From the NCBI RefSeq assembly GCF_014066305.1, contig NW_023501042.1, forward strand, positions 434,001-498,000: a stretch of 64,000 nt of DNA, in the 5' to 3' direction. The position numbers were made by a program, and so were the translations under genes. The notes under the pieces were generated by a model that was not told where the DNA came from, searched no databases, and saw nothing but the letters and a program-made list of their open reading frames with translations. Origin of the DNA: Letharia columbiana. Its lineage: Eukaryota > Ascomycota > Lecanoromycetes > Lecanorales > Parmeliaceae. Positions 1-11,304 of this stretch are shown here, piece by piece. Positions within the stretch are counted from its first letter, which is position 1. Every line of letters starts with the position of its first letter.

Positions 1-3000
1 ACGGGCAATGGGGTGAGCTTATAATTGGGAATTTGTCTTCCTCTGCGGCTCAGGAGGCTGCTCGGGAAACGGCCAAAACAGTCCGAAACACGGAATCTAT
101 CACAGATCTCGAGCCGCTTAGGGGTCCTAACATAGACCAGCCGAACCCCCAGGGGGCGTTAAAAGATTAGACGCACAAGAGCAACGTGACGACAACAACG
201 AGGAGTATGAGAAAGAGCTTGAACGGGCATTACCGAACAGAGAACCTGTCGCAGATCTCGAGCCGCTTGGGGGTCCTGACATAGATAAGCCAATTCCCGC
301 AGTGGAGGTCGCAATGTTAGACGCACAAGAACAACGCGACTACAACGAGGAGTATGCAAAAGAGCTTGAGCGGGCATTACCGAACACAGAACCTGTCGCA
401 GATCTCGAGCCGCTTGGGGGTCCTGACATAGATAAGCCAATTCCCGCAGTGGAGGTCGCAATGTTAGACGCACAAGAACAACGCAACTACAACGAGGAGT
501 ATGCAAAAGAGCTTGAGCGACAATTGAGTCCGTCGCAGGAAGGCGAGCGTGCCGATCCCTCGCGTGATGAAGCCCATACACCTGTGTTCTCTCAATCAAG
601 CATTGATTCGGTAATGGAGAGACCATACGAAGAAGAGCACAGACCGTTAGCACGACCTCCGGCTCTGGAAGACATCATTGAAGAATCCAGATCAAGATCT
701 GCCTCGGTTCATGGTAGTCCTGTCGATCAGGAGGATGACTATTCACCTGTCAAATCAACCAAGAAAGGCAAGAAAGGCAAGAAAAGCAAGAAAAGCAAAA
801 AGCAGCAGCCGATCATTTGGGAAGACGAAACTGCAACGCCGCCACCGGAGCCGGAAAGCGATCAAAGAGCAAAGCCCTCTATCAGATCCACAGAAGGTCC
901 GGGCTCGCGGGACACTGACGCTGCTCGGCCCCTTGAATTGGAAGAACCGATAGACCAGCGGTCTCTCGAAGACAGGACAATAGCTTCGCCTACCGGATAT
1001 CTCGATACCGCTGACAACAATTACTTAATTGAGAATGATGGGTCAGATGACTACTTTAATATCCAGCCAAGCAGACCAGCAGAGGAAGATGTGGGAAGGG
1101 AAGACACTCACGAGTTCCGTCGGGCTCTCTCGACTGGGCCACCGTGTTCTAGCAGAGATCGATCTCCAGCTCGAGAACCGCAAATAGATCAAGATGGTCA
1201 CCTGAGAGATGACGCCGTCACAGCTTATGATCGAGATGGAAAGCTTAGGTCTCTTGCTACGGACTTCCATGACAAATTAAGAACAGAGGTAGAGCCAGCT
1301 GAAGAACAAGTCAAAGACAATTATGATCCTGCTCCCCTAAAAAGTACTAAGAAAGGCAAGAAAGCCTCGGCGAGGGAGCCAAGCCCTCAGACTCTAGGGC
1401 AGGAAAGTCTCATGGACCAACCCCAAGACTTGGAAACCCCAACCATGGACACTTTGAATGAGAGATCGACTTCTCAGCAGCATTTCCTACAATCTTCTTC
1501 ACACGAGGACGAGCTATCCTCGGTAGCTGAGGGGAGACCCATCAGTCGTGGCAGGTCAGGAAGCAGGGAATTGGTCGCCGCAGCAGTCGGTTTAGGCGTA
1601 GGTGCGTTAGCAGCGGGAAGCCTCTCCAAGAGAGACTCGAGGAAGGAATGGATACCTGGCGAGAAAGCAAAAGAGGCTCGCAGGGGGACAGACTTTGAGG
1701 CTGAAATAGGCGAACCAGAAAACCCTCTCGACAGAGGAGGAATGGATGTCGAGGAACAAGAGCATCGCCAGACATCTGAGTCAGAACGCGCCACAAGAGC
1801 GTGGGAGCATCACCAAGCTACGTCATCTACAAATTATGAGGCGGCTGCAAGTCATCCGTTTGTGGGAGATCTTGGCCAGTCTTCAGAAACGCCTAAGTAC
1901 CGAGACAGCGCCATCTACATCTCTGGTTCTCCAATTATCTCGGAAGAGATACCTTACCACCGTGCCGTACGAGACAGTGGTTATCCAGATACTGAGGCAA
2001 GCCCGGTTGTTGGTGATGAGCTCGAGAATCCAGACGACCCAACGGAGTTGGAAAGCGGTGTTGCCGCTGGTGAAATGGTCGAGCATGTGCAGCATCGGCA
2101 TAGCCGGGCTCATGAGACTGACCAACGTCAAAGATCAACGTCCAGTAATCCATCCGAGAAATCTGTAGAGGCTAATTCGGACCATGATGTCTCGGTATCA
2201 AGGCCAAAAGAGAGACGGAAACGTTCGAGGCGGAGATCAGGGACTGCCTACGACAGTGATGACTCTGCGGACTCTGGCTTTGACATCCAGCGCCGTCGCC
2301 GTCGGCAAGCCATGGTAGCAGAGCCACGAGAACCTTCTCCAGTGAGCTCTACCACTAAGGACAGATCGTCGGCACTTTTCGATCCCTCGCCTTCGGCAAG
2401 GGAGGAGACAATCGCCAAACCACAGGATCAGGCTGTCTCGCCTCGTTATAATCCCGTCGGAGAAGAGCCTACTTGGTCATTTGACCGCGAGGAATCGCCA
2501 CCACAGCGCTCATCCGAGGCGTCGAGGGAAGGTAGATCAGGCAACATTCCTGCGCTTGCTCCCGAATCAACAGACCACGACATATCTACAGGCAATGAAG
2601 ACACAGGAATGTCATTGTTTGGAGGCCCCCAAAGTTATGAAGATGACTTGCCATCTCTTTCCAGAAGTCCACGTTCAAGCGAAAGCCGGGGTCGCCGAAG
2701 ACTGAATACCATTTCGGAGGATAGCGCAGACGGATCACCGCTGCATAAGAAAGACAAGCGCGCTGTGTCCGACGTTGGATCTCCCGAATCAGGTGTCAAA
2801 GGTCGAAGAATGCGATCACCATCTGTCGAAGACGATGTCGCTGGAGAATATGTATCCACCCATGACCCGATTTCACGCCCACCTTGGCCCGCAGCTGACG
2901 AGGAGAAGCGTGCAGTAGACGAGCGCAGCAGAAGCCGCAACTCAGATCAGTTGTCCACTTTGTCGAGTCACCATAGCGCGCTGCCAGGTGTTACGCCGAG

Positions 3001-4931
3001 GCACAGGGAAGATGAGTATCGAACAGCGAGTGCAGCGAGCATGCGATCAGAGAGCAGCATTCATGCAATCATCCGGACACCGGATCAAGTCCGATCAGCC
3101 AGTGGACTGAGTTACCGTTCTTCTGGCACACCACCCTTGCGACGGGTCGACCGTAGCGCTAGCGGGGATCTGCGGGGTGCCAGCAAAAAAAGCGAAGCTA
3201 AATATCGCGCCAAAAGCAGCGCCGAATTGGAGGCTGAACTCGACATTGGCATTCCATCTTCTTCAACCTACGACCCCGTCACTGATAAAGGCAAATCCCG
3301 TGCCGATATGGCTGATGTCTATGTAAGTTGGCAACACATTTTATGTTAAAGTGGTAGTGATAGTGCCCAGAATTAACACGCTTTTGCAGGAGGGTTGGGG
3401 TGATGTGCGCGGTCAATCGCCAATGTCTCCGACGCGTCCACCAAGCATGCGCAAACGGCAAAGCATGCAGCTCTTGGATCTCGAGACCAGACTTGATCAA
3501 ATAGTCTCGGAAAACCGACTACTGGCGAGTCAGAAGTTAACTGTGGAGAAAGCCTTGCAAGAGCAAGCACGTGATCACAGCCAGGAACGGCATGCCTACG
3601 AAGAAGGCATGCAAGAGCAGAAGATTTATCTGACACGAAAAGATTCCGAACTCAGCGAATTAAAGCAGATCATCGAACAGCTACATAACCAAGCAGCTCA
3701 TCTCACCGAAGTCAACGAGGGACTTGCCTCTTCCCGCGGTGTGGATGAGGAGCACGAACAGAGGTATAATCAATTACGCGCTGAGCACGCACACACCCAC
3801 GAGCAATGGCAACAATCCACGAAGGAACTAGGGGACCTCAAAGAGCAGCATACTCAACTATCGACTGGTATGGAGGACATCGTTCGCCATGAGGTGACTG
3901 TGGCCCTCGAAGAGAAAAATCTTGAGTTGCGCCAATTGCAAAGTGAACTTGAGAACGCCAAACAGCAAGTTCGAAATTTGCAACAGCAACTATTAGCGTC
4001 CAGGAATAGTGATGATTTCGTCGAACGAGATGAGGATTACTTCGATTCTCAGTGTCAATCACTTTGCCAGCATGTCCAGCAATGGGTGCTGAGGTTCTCT
4101 AAATTTTCGGACATGAAAGCGTGCTACCTCGCCAGTGAAGTTCGGGACGAGAAAGTTGTCGATCGCATGGAAAATGCAATACTGGATGGCTCCGACGTTG
4201 ATGACTACCTCTCCGATCGAGTAAAGAGGCGCGATGTCTTCATGTCGGTGGTCATGACAATGGTATGGGAGTTCATCTTCACCCGCTACCTCTTTGGCAT
4301 GGACCGTGAGCAGCGTCAGAAGCTCAAGAATCTTGAAAAGACGCTCCAGGAAGTTGGTCCTATAAGTGCTGTGCACAAGTGGCGGGCAACGACTCTGACA
4401 CTTTTAATGAAGCGAGAAGCGTTTGAGAACCAGCGTGCCACAGATACCGAAGCGGTTGTCCATGAGATCTACGACACCCTAGCTACTTTCCTTCCACCAC
4501 CATCTCATCTTGTGGGCCAAATACAGGATTCACTCCGCAAAGTCATAGATACGGCAGCTGATCTGTCAATTGAGATGCGTACCCAGCGTGCAGAGTACTC
4601 GATGCTGCCTCCTCTGCAGCCCGAGTACGATACCAACGGTGACCTAGCTCGAAAAGTGTACTTCAGCGCCCTTACCATGAATGAGCGCAGCGGTGCCACG
4701 TCCTCAAACGAGGCTCTGCAGGAGCAACACGCAGTCGTAAGAATGGTTCTTTTCCCACTGGTGGTCAAGAACGAGGATGATGACGAGCAGATTGTGGTCT
4801 GCCCGGCACAAGTACTGACTGCGGAGGGATCAAAGGGGAAGAAGACGGTGAGGGTTATGAGTGCGCAGGGAGGGAGGAGCGAGGCGAGTTTCGCGGGGAG
4901 CGACGTACGAATGGAGGGAGGAATGATATAG
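1..4931 (+). CDS. Involucrin-repeat-type coiled-coil protein, 3' part (5' end missing or broken)
   Basis: Exons run from before the window to 3322 and from 3390 to 4931; stop TAG at 4929-4931. The 67-bp intron 3323-3389 (GTAAGT...TTGCAG, phase 0) joins ...ADMADVY to EGWGDVRG. The first ATG in the main frame is 314, giving about 1,516 residues, but the frame is open back to 131 and repeat-like coding continues further upstream in another frame, so the true start probably lies outside. The order is: 49-residue repeats (to ~535); a Lys-rich stretch (KKGKKGKKSKKSKK, ~765-810); long acidic, Ser/Arg-rich disordered sequence; a short Ala/Gly hydrophobic segment (AAAVGLGVGALAAG, ~1576-1617); Arg-rich patches; a coiled coil (~3460-4000); and a folded-looking C-terminal part (~4030-4800). 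This layout matches large fungal proteins annotated as involucrin repeat proteins, whose role is unknown; homologues are often several thousand residues. Naming is by recognition of style, not by a search. Confidence 0.72.
51..535 (+). repeat. In-frame tandem repeat, 147/150-bp unit (49-50 residues)
   Basis: The landmark acgcacaaga recurs at 171, 321 and 468, so units are 150 and then 147 bp; the last copy is cut off near 535. Two units are nearly identical at the base level and encode a motif with NTEPVADLEPLGGPD followed by DAQEQRDYNEEYAKELER. A degenerate earlier copy lies at about 51-170 in a different reading frame. Lengths divisible by three indicate expansion within a coding region. 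Confidence 0.9.
3323..3389 (+). other. Intron in the involucrin-repeat-type gene
   Basis: The donor is GTAAGT at 3323 and the acceptor TTGCAG ends at 3389, with a branch-like TTAAC about 12 bases upstream. Removing it joins codon TAT (3320-3322) to GAG (3390) in phase 0. Without splicing the upstream frame stops at 3347-3349. Confidence 0.9.
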
Positions 4932-6311
4932 TAGGCAATTAGGCGTGGCAGATCAACAGCCTTTCACTGAAACGAATTAACGACTGCATACCTGGGGAGT
5001 TGCTGGGAGAAGGCACAATCTTGGATTAGCGAGCAGGGTGTATTGGGGGTTCTTTGTCTGTATGCATGGCTATATAATTGAACATGAAGCAAATCGAAGA
5101 GATGTTGAAATCTTTGTCCTCCTGTAATGAGCTAGACCTGATGCCCATCTTTCCCTCGGTAGTCGCCCAAGGCCACTTCCAAATGCAGCCCAGGAAGCAC
5201 AGATGAACACCTGGCTAGATCAGAGCCCAGGGCCCAAGCCTACACCCCCTGGCCCCATCGGTCCAAAGCTCCTTGCCCATCTCACTCTTTTGTCTCTCGT
5301 GAGCCGCAGTAGCTCGCGTTTCCTGCGTGAACAGCACCACCCTGTTAGATCTTACCGACCCTTCGTATCTCAACCTCCAAACAAGGACATTGAAAGTATG
5401 ATAGGCTCACCGCTTTCCCCAAGGATCAGCTTTCTCGCCTTGGGGCGGATACTCTTTCCCTCCCACCTCTACCTTGGGATCACAGGTGCACCACTCCTTT
5501 TGCGGATACAGCTCGAGGATATCGGGAACGTCCGCCGTGTCGCCGCCGAACCATGTCGCCCCTTCTGGGAACGATGGTCAGAAGCGCAATAAGATCGGCG
5601 GGGGAAATGTGAATGTGGGGAGACGGTTCCGTGGACGCGCGATGCAACCGGAAAGCTTACGGCAATTTGGGCAGGTCGATTTCTTGCCTATGTTCATGGT
5701 ACTTTACGATGATGTCGAAAGTTATGGAAGCTCCGCAAAAGATGTTGAGTCAATCCTGTCACTTGTCGCGAATTAGACGGCCCTTCTCAGTTTCATCCGT
5801 CACTACCGCTGAATATCTCCTTCCCACGACTACTGTCGCCTTACATGAATCCCAAACATACGATTCAGAGCATGACGCTCTCTGTTCTATTGATGCCTTA
5901 AAGTTGACTCGGGAGACTATTTTGGTACGTACTAAGAAACAAAGGCAGGATGGAATGTCGGCAGCTCCGTTGAAACAAAGAAACAGTAGCGTCTTGACCT
6001 CGAACTGCTGTCATCCCCAAGAATAGAGGCTCCTCCGGCAACAAAGGACAATGGAAGATGGCCACGTGCATCACGTTTTTCTTTTCTTTCATCCCCTTTC
6101 CCCCTCGATTCGTCCCTCTTCCACCAACTCTGCTTCGACCACTTTCTGTTGCAGTACGCATAGAGTATTGCTCAACTCTACATCATAGCAGACAGCAAGA
6201 AGCCGGTCTTCTTCTACCCAATCTTCGGAGCTTTCTTCTTCTCGGCTTCTTGACGTCTTTTCCACTTCCACCACTGATCGGTTCGCTTCGTATTTTCAAG
6301 ACGTCTTGCAA
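4932..6311. other. Intergenic region, no gene supported
   Basis: About 1.4 kb between two same-strand genes. It should hold the 3' UTR of the first and the promoter and leader of the second. Short open frames at 5203-5592, 5474-5776 and 5613-6026 have Pro/Ser-rich or arbitrary composition, overlap each other in different frames and show no motif, so I do not call them genes. No tRNA or repeat was seen. Confidence 0.6.
6071..6250 (+). promoter_or_regulatory. Pyrimidine-rich leader/promoter tract
   Basis: A long CT-rich stretch (strongest at about 6078-6140, again at 6205-6250) lies 60-240 bp ahead of the ATG at 6312. CT-rich tracts near transcription starts are common in filamentous fungi. 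No TATA box is obvious. The start site itself cannot be placed from sequence. Confidence 0.45.
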
Positions 6312-7517
6312 ATGGGCAGATTCAGACCCTCTTTTCCACCCTTCGAGCCCTCCAGCCTTCGCAGACTTTCAGGTCCAACTTCTCCTGCCAGTCCTACATC
6401 GCCTCGCACCCCTCTACACTTCCCAAACCTCCCAAGCCCCCGGACACAGCCCCCAAATGCCTTCAACTTGAGCAAACAGATTGCAATTGAGCCCCCTTCG
6501 ATGCCAATGCCTTGGATCTGGTCCTGCCACAAATGCCACACTCGGTACCATTTGGGTGCCACAAGAAGATGCCTTCATGACGGCCACTACTTTTGCGGCG
6601 GCACTACCGTCGACAAAATCAGTGGCAAGGTGAAGAAGCACAGAGCTTGTGTTAGTGAATTTGACTACAGTGGCTGGGAGGATTTTGCTAGATGGAAAAG
6701 AGCGACAAGTAGAAAAGGTGAAAAGGCTGGCAGGAAACACTGCGAAGACGAATGCGACTTTCCTAGTTCATGTCATTGGAAAGAACAGCATCCTGTTCAG
6801 GAGACCGGGTTTGGATTTCTTGATCCTAGCTGTCTCGACACGGAGCCCGACACGTCGTCAGTCGAGGGCAAACTAACAGTCCAAGAAAGCACTGGAAGTT
6901 ATATCGGCAAAATTAGGAGAGCAGCAGAAAAACGTACAACGAAAGTAGCCAAGGCACTTTTATCACCAATAGAAGAAGAGGACCAGAAAGCATCATCGTC
7001 TCTTGATCCAAGGCCAAGAATGAATGGCCTCGGCCTCCACTTCCCAGTCATGGACTTCTCGAGCTCCAAGAATAGCGTCAAGGAGATTCATGGGCACGTG
7101 GACAAAGCAAAGATAAACCTTTCAATCCCAAACAGTCGGCAGATGTCAGGTCGGGTCGTTCACGTATGGGAAGATGATGTTGACATGACGGATTGGATAA
7201 CACCAGAAGCCACCGAAAGTCCGCCAATCTCTCCTTGCGCCCGGCCAGATGCAGTTGAAGTGCCTTTCGACTTCGGGCTCGAGCAAGACCAGGGTCCTCC
7301 AGCATCTGTGGCCGATGATGATTCGCCAGTTTCACCGATGCGAAGTGCATGGAACTGGACGGCTGGCGGCATTGGAGTTGCGTTGTCGCCGCCTGCTTTG
7401 CCAATAGAGGACGAGATTTGGGATGAATGGATGGAAGATGAGATGGATGAAGCAGATATGATGTGGGACAGAGGGGAGACGATGAAAGCGGAGAGCGTTG
7501 GTAGAAGACTTATTTAG
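6312..7517 (+). CDS. Cys/His-rich hypothetical protein
   Basis: A single exon of 401 residues from ATG 6312 (preceded by gcaa, a fair fungal context) to TAG 7515-7517. The N-terminal ~60 residues are Ser/Pro/Thr-rich. Residues ~68-98 hold a conserved-looking putative metal site, WSCHKCH followed by CLHDGHYFCGG (Cys ~72, 75, 87, 95, with His ~89 and 92). A further Cys cluster, KHCEDECDFPSSCHW, lies near residues 140-155 after a Trp/aromatic stretch (YSGWEDFARW). The C-terminal half is disordered and acidic, rich in Met, Asp and Glu at the very end (WDEWMEDEMDEADMMWD). No signal peptide or membrane segment is seen. I recognise the arrangement only as a fungal hypothetical protein with a likely zinc-binding module. 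A nuclear or protein-interaction role is a guess. Confidence 0.78.
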   Translation: MGRFRPSFPPFEPSSLRRLSGPTSPASPTSPRTPLHFPNLPSPRTQPPNAFNLSKQIAIEPPSMPMPWIWSCHKCHTRYHLGATRRCLHDGHYFCGGTTVDKISGKVKKHRACVSEFDYSGWEDFARWKRATSRKGEKAGRKHCEDECDFPSSCHWKEQHPVQETGFGFLDPSCLDTEPDTSSVEGKLTVQESTGSYIGKIRRAAEKRTTKVAKALLSPIEEEDQKASSSLDPRPRMNGLGLHFPVMDFSSSKNSVKEIHGHVDKAKINLSIPNSRQMSGRVVHVWEDDVDMTDWITPEATESPPISPCARPDAVEVPFDFGLEQDQGPPASVADDDSPVSPMRSAWNWTAGGIGVALSPPALPIEDEIWDEWMEDEMDEADMMWDRGETMKAESVGRRLI

Positions 7518-8637
7518 CAATGCACCATCTGGATAGACTTGTGTACTGAGTTGCGGAAAGCACTCCCATCCGAGTAGGTAGCACGAGACCCAACAATGTT
7601 CGAGAAAGGGTAGTCAGTCCTCGATGCTTTATTTGACCCAGTCAAGGGATGAATTGTGAATGAGGAGCTGCAATGGTGCTTGCTCTGTAGAACAATAATG
7701 ATGCTCGGATCTACAGTAAAGGAATTATGAGTATGACACTAAAGTACCTTAGTACTTCACGCCGCAAATGGGAATGGCGGCGATCTGGAAATTGGGGACT
7801 GGGAATTGGGGGGACTGGCTACGTTTATCACTTCGACTAGAGGCTTGGCATTTTCGAGGAGTAAAGATAAGGACCACTTTATCCAATCACACACTCAGCA
7901 GACCTGAAGACGCCAAGACATCCCACGATAGCGCCGAGTCAGCTGCGTCATGGCTTTTGGCCAAGTACGGAATTAAAAATTACTAGAATTATTAATAAAT
8001 GCACACAATCTATCGCCCTCTAACCAATCATGACTTCATCCTTTCTCTGACAATGAACTGAATTACTTAAATTATTTTAATGCTATATTATTGCTATTCT
8101 ATTCCCCGCAACATAAAGTAGAGTACGCGGAAGATATCTCCCCCGCCTTCACACGCCAGTAACGGGAAAATATCAACTAACATCCATCATCTATCATCTA
8201 TCAATCATACAATTGGATGGCCCCCAGATGATAGATCTAATTGCGGCGGAATGGCGCTCGATACAAGCATTAGAGTAAGGTATAGCAGCATATCATCAAA
8301 AGAAACTCCAACACGGTACTACTACCGGCTTTGCTTCCCATATCCACATCCTGGAAATGCCATGCTGCTTATTTCTTGTCTTGCCTGATAAGCCCCTCCA
8401 GATAACTAAATCCGGGACAAGAGCCTCAAAAGACATAAATCCCCATTCCATCTCCCAATTCCTCTCTCCCTCTTACATCTCACGCCAAGAAAGCTGTGTC
8501 GCCATCAGCTCTTCCAAAATCCCTCCCCATCACCCTCCTCCGCTCGAGCTTGCTGCACACGTGACCTGTCACCCGATTAAGATCATTGGCTTCGGAAAAA
8601 GCAACGGGAGATTTGGCAGTGCCTCTTAACCGTCAAC
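7518..8637 (+). promoter_or_regulatory. Intergenic region and likely promoter of the ammonium transporter, with GATA motifs
   Basis: This gene-free 1.1 kb contains several HGATAR-type sites on both strands: AGATAA at 7865-7870, TTATC at 7825-7829 and 7879-7883, TGATAG at 8229-8234, and a close pair TGATAA/AGATAA at 8386-8391 and 8400-8405. GATA factors of the AreA/NIT2 family activate ammonium permease genes when preferred nitrogen is scarce, so the pair about 235 bp ahead of the ATG is the best candidate. A CT-rich tract covers about 8446-8490 and CACGTG occurs at about 8557. Short GATA motifs arise often by chance, so this is a candidate only. Confidence 0.5.
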
Positions 8638-10434
8638 ATGACCAGCTATCCTGCTCCCACAGGCTATGCCCCTTCCTATTCATGGATTGGAGCGCCCACC
8701 GCTTTCAATGGCACCAACCCCCTCTCGGGTGGTGACTCTTGTCAGTCTACTTTCTTCCATCTTCATAACTTACTTGCCACAACCCTTTCTTTCCCGAGCT
8801 GCTACGATTACTGGATAACGGAGCGAGCTAACAAATACTCTAGCCGTGGAGAATCTCAATCAATGGTATGCCTCTGGCGACCAAGCGTACATTATTGTCG
8901 CTTCGGCCATGGTGTTGGTCATGATACCCGGCCTAGGATTTCTCTATTCGGGGCTAGCAAGGAGGAAATCCGCTCTGACCATGCTTTGGGTCACCATGGC
9001 CTCCTTCTCTGTCATCACTTTCCAATGGTACTTTTGGGGTTATTCGCTGGCATTTTCGGCACAAGGGACAAGCGGCTTTATCGGAGATCTGAAGCATTTC
9101 GGCTTGACCAACACGCTCGGTGCTCCGAGTCCTGGGTCGCCATTGATCCCCGAGTTGCTGTATAGTTTCTATCAGGTACTCAGAGCATTCGCTCTTTCAA
9201 CCCTTCACTAGATGCTGATCTCTCCCTACAGTTGCAGTTCTGCGCCACTACAGCCGCCATTACATCAGGCGCCGTCGCTGAGCGAGGTCGTGTGCTCCCC
9301 TTGCTGGTTTTCATGTTCTGTTGGGCCACACTGGTCTACTGTCCAATTGCTTGTTGGGTTTGGAATATCAACGGCTGGGCGTTCAAATACGGTGTCAAGG
9401 ATTACGCCGGCGGCGGGCCCGTCGAAATAGGCTCTGGCATGTCCGCTCTGGCATACTCTCTCGTATTAGGGAAACGCCAGGAGAAGATGATGGCAAACTT
9501 CCGTCCACACAATGTCTCCCTGATCGTCTTGGGCACGGTCTTCCTTTGGTTTGGTTGGTTGGGGTTCAACGGAGGGTCTGCGTTTGGGGCGAATCTGAGA
9601 GCGGTGCAAGCTTGCTGGAATACCAATCTGACGGCCATGTTTGCTTCGGCATCATGGGTGCTTCTTGATTTCAGATTGGCACGAAAGTGGTCCATGGTGG
9701 GTTGGTGCTCAGGCGCTATTTCTGGCCTGGTCGCCGCCACGCCTGCATCTGGATACTGCACCCCCTGGGGGTCGATCGTGTTGGGCGTCGTATCGGGAGT
9801 GGTCTGCAATTATGCTACTAAGGGTACGCCTTCCGCAACCTCGTCTTTGTCCGTCTAACATGTCACAGTGAAATACTACTTACGCATTGACGACGCATTG
9901 GATATCTTCGCTGAGCACGCTGTTGCGGGAATGCTCGGTCTGATGGCCAATGCGCTTTTCAGCGCAACCTACATCATCGGACTTGACGGTGTCAACACTG
10001 GCATCATCACCGGCGGCTGGATCAATCACAACTACCGCCAATTCTACGTTCAACTCGCCTATATCCTCGCCGTAATCGGGTGGGCCTTCACCATGAGTCT
10101 CATCCTAGCTTATGGCATCAATTACATCCCAGGGCTCCACCTGCGAGCATCGGAAGAAGCTGAGCTCTTGGGCATGGACGATGACCAGCTTGGTGAATTC
10201 GCTTACGACTACGTCGAGGTCAGACGAGACTACCTGGCGTGGACACCAGCGAGTACAGAGCCGCGAAAGGGTGAGGTCGATCTACCGCAACATGAAAGAC
10301 ACGGTATTACGGAACAGAAAGATATGATAATGGGCAGGGAGCCGGGCGAGAGCAGCAGCCAGGACAGTGGAGAGCAGCATACCGGGGTGGGAGGTGATAG
10401 GCATGCTGTCAAATATGAGAAACAGCAGCATTAA
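8638..10434 (+). CDS. Ammonium transporter, Mep/Amt family
   Basis: Exons are 8638-8740, 8844-9175, 9232-9823 and 9869-10434, giving 530 residues. It is an integral plasma-membrane channel-type transporter taking up ammonium. Family hallmarks are GFLYSGLARRKSAL, the Amt signature DYAGGGPVEIGSG, WFGWLGFNGGSA, and a late helix with the second pore histidine (LDIFAEHAVAGMLG). The usual first pore histidine is Glu here (PVEIGSG), as in yeast Mep1 and Mep3 and unlike bacterial AmtB. The conserved cytoplasmic tail is present (YIPGLHLR, GEFAYDYVEVRRDY), followed by a ~60-residue hydrophilic extension. All splice junctions are GT-AG and restore family sequence (for example SYQ|LQFCATTAAI-like context, and ATK joined to VKYYLRIDDALD). 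Length is slightly above the usual 450-500. GATA sites upstream suggest nitrogen control. Confidence 0.95.
8741..8843 (+). other. Intron 1 of the ammonium transporter
   Basis: 103 bp, GTCAGT...CTCTAG, with a branch-like GCTAAC at 8827-8832. The split codon T|CC gives Ser, so the junction reads GGDS-S-VENLNQW. Confidence 0.88.
9176..9231 (+). other. Intron 2 of the ammonium transporter
   Basis: 56 bp, GTACTC...CTACAG, phase 0. It joins LYSFYQ to LQFCATTAAI, a conserved family stretch. Confidence 0.92.
9824..9868 (+). other. Intron 3 of the ammonium transporter
   Basis: 45 bp, short even for fungi, GTACGC...TCACAG with a branch-like CTAAC at about 9855. The split codon G|TG gives Val, so the junction is NYATK-V-KYYLRIDD. 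Confidence 0.85.
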
Positions 10435-11304
10435 GCGTACGATCGTCTATGATGATTTAGCACAAAAGGCAAACACACGGTTCGCAATAGGGATGGATCT
10501 TGTGGTCTGGAATAGGGAGCGTTTTGGGATTGGTGAATGGGTCAGGTTGGAATGAAGTGGGCAAAGTGTCAGAATGTATGACTGAATTTGCCGGTCTTTT
10601 TTGGTGATTGTTGCTATACCCGAGGCCTTGTTCGTTTTCTTGTATTGTTGCCATTGTCCGAAAGCCCGCGGGGTGGGATGTACTAGTACGTCTAAATCTC
10701 CGAACTTCTCTTATGACACCGGCACTTTCTTCTTTTTCCTTTCCGGGCAACATACCGAGTTCTAGAGCCAATGTATCTTCGAAACCCAAGGAAGGACGTC
10801 CTGACAAGCCTACATGCATGTGCTTCAAATCGCAAGATAGGATGAAAGAGGAACAATGCTCGCCATCGCCCCTGCCGAAGATGTTGCCAAGGGTAGCAGA
10901 CAAGACTTGACAGGATGCGAGTAGCGAAAACGACACCTTCGGGGCTACGGATGCTACGAATCGAGGTCGAGATCGAGGTTGTCCAGACCGCACGAGATGG
11001 CACACCAAAGACTCTCACTCAACCATCTCTGCTGCACATCGGCTTCAAACAGTCCAGGGATTGCCGTCGTCGCTCGCCATACCAGATACTTTAAACGACG
11101 TGCGAACTACTCTTGCTTGGAAAGGACTCATCTTTGCACATTTGTCGAAATCCGGGTTCTCTTCACTTTTATTATTGATATGCTTTATTCTGCTTCCCCG
11201 GGCTTTTTTGTATGTACAGCTCCAAACAGGTACTTTTTCCATTCGTCGTGCTGCTTTACCCGTTGCCTCATCTTACCCCGCTCTTGTAATCCCGGCCGCT
11301 TCGT
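10435..11304. other. Convergent intergenic region
   Basis: About 870 bp between the 3' ends of the ammonium transporter (+) and the glutamate decarboxylase (-). It must hold both 3' UTRs. Overlapping short frames on both strands (for example 10457-11008 -, 10979-11308 +) have no recognisable motif and are not called. I saw no RNA gene or repeat. Confidence 0.6.

Noticed and set aside
1043..2940. Antisense frames within the involucrin-type gene
   Set aside because: Shadows of a Ser/Arg-rich coding sequence; composition mirrors the sense strand.
5203..6026. Three overlapping plus-strand open frames of 100-137 codons between the first two genes
   Set aside because: They overlap in different frames, have no motif or convincing start context, and sit in promoter/UTR space.
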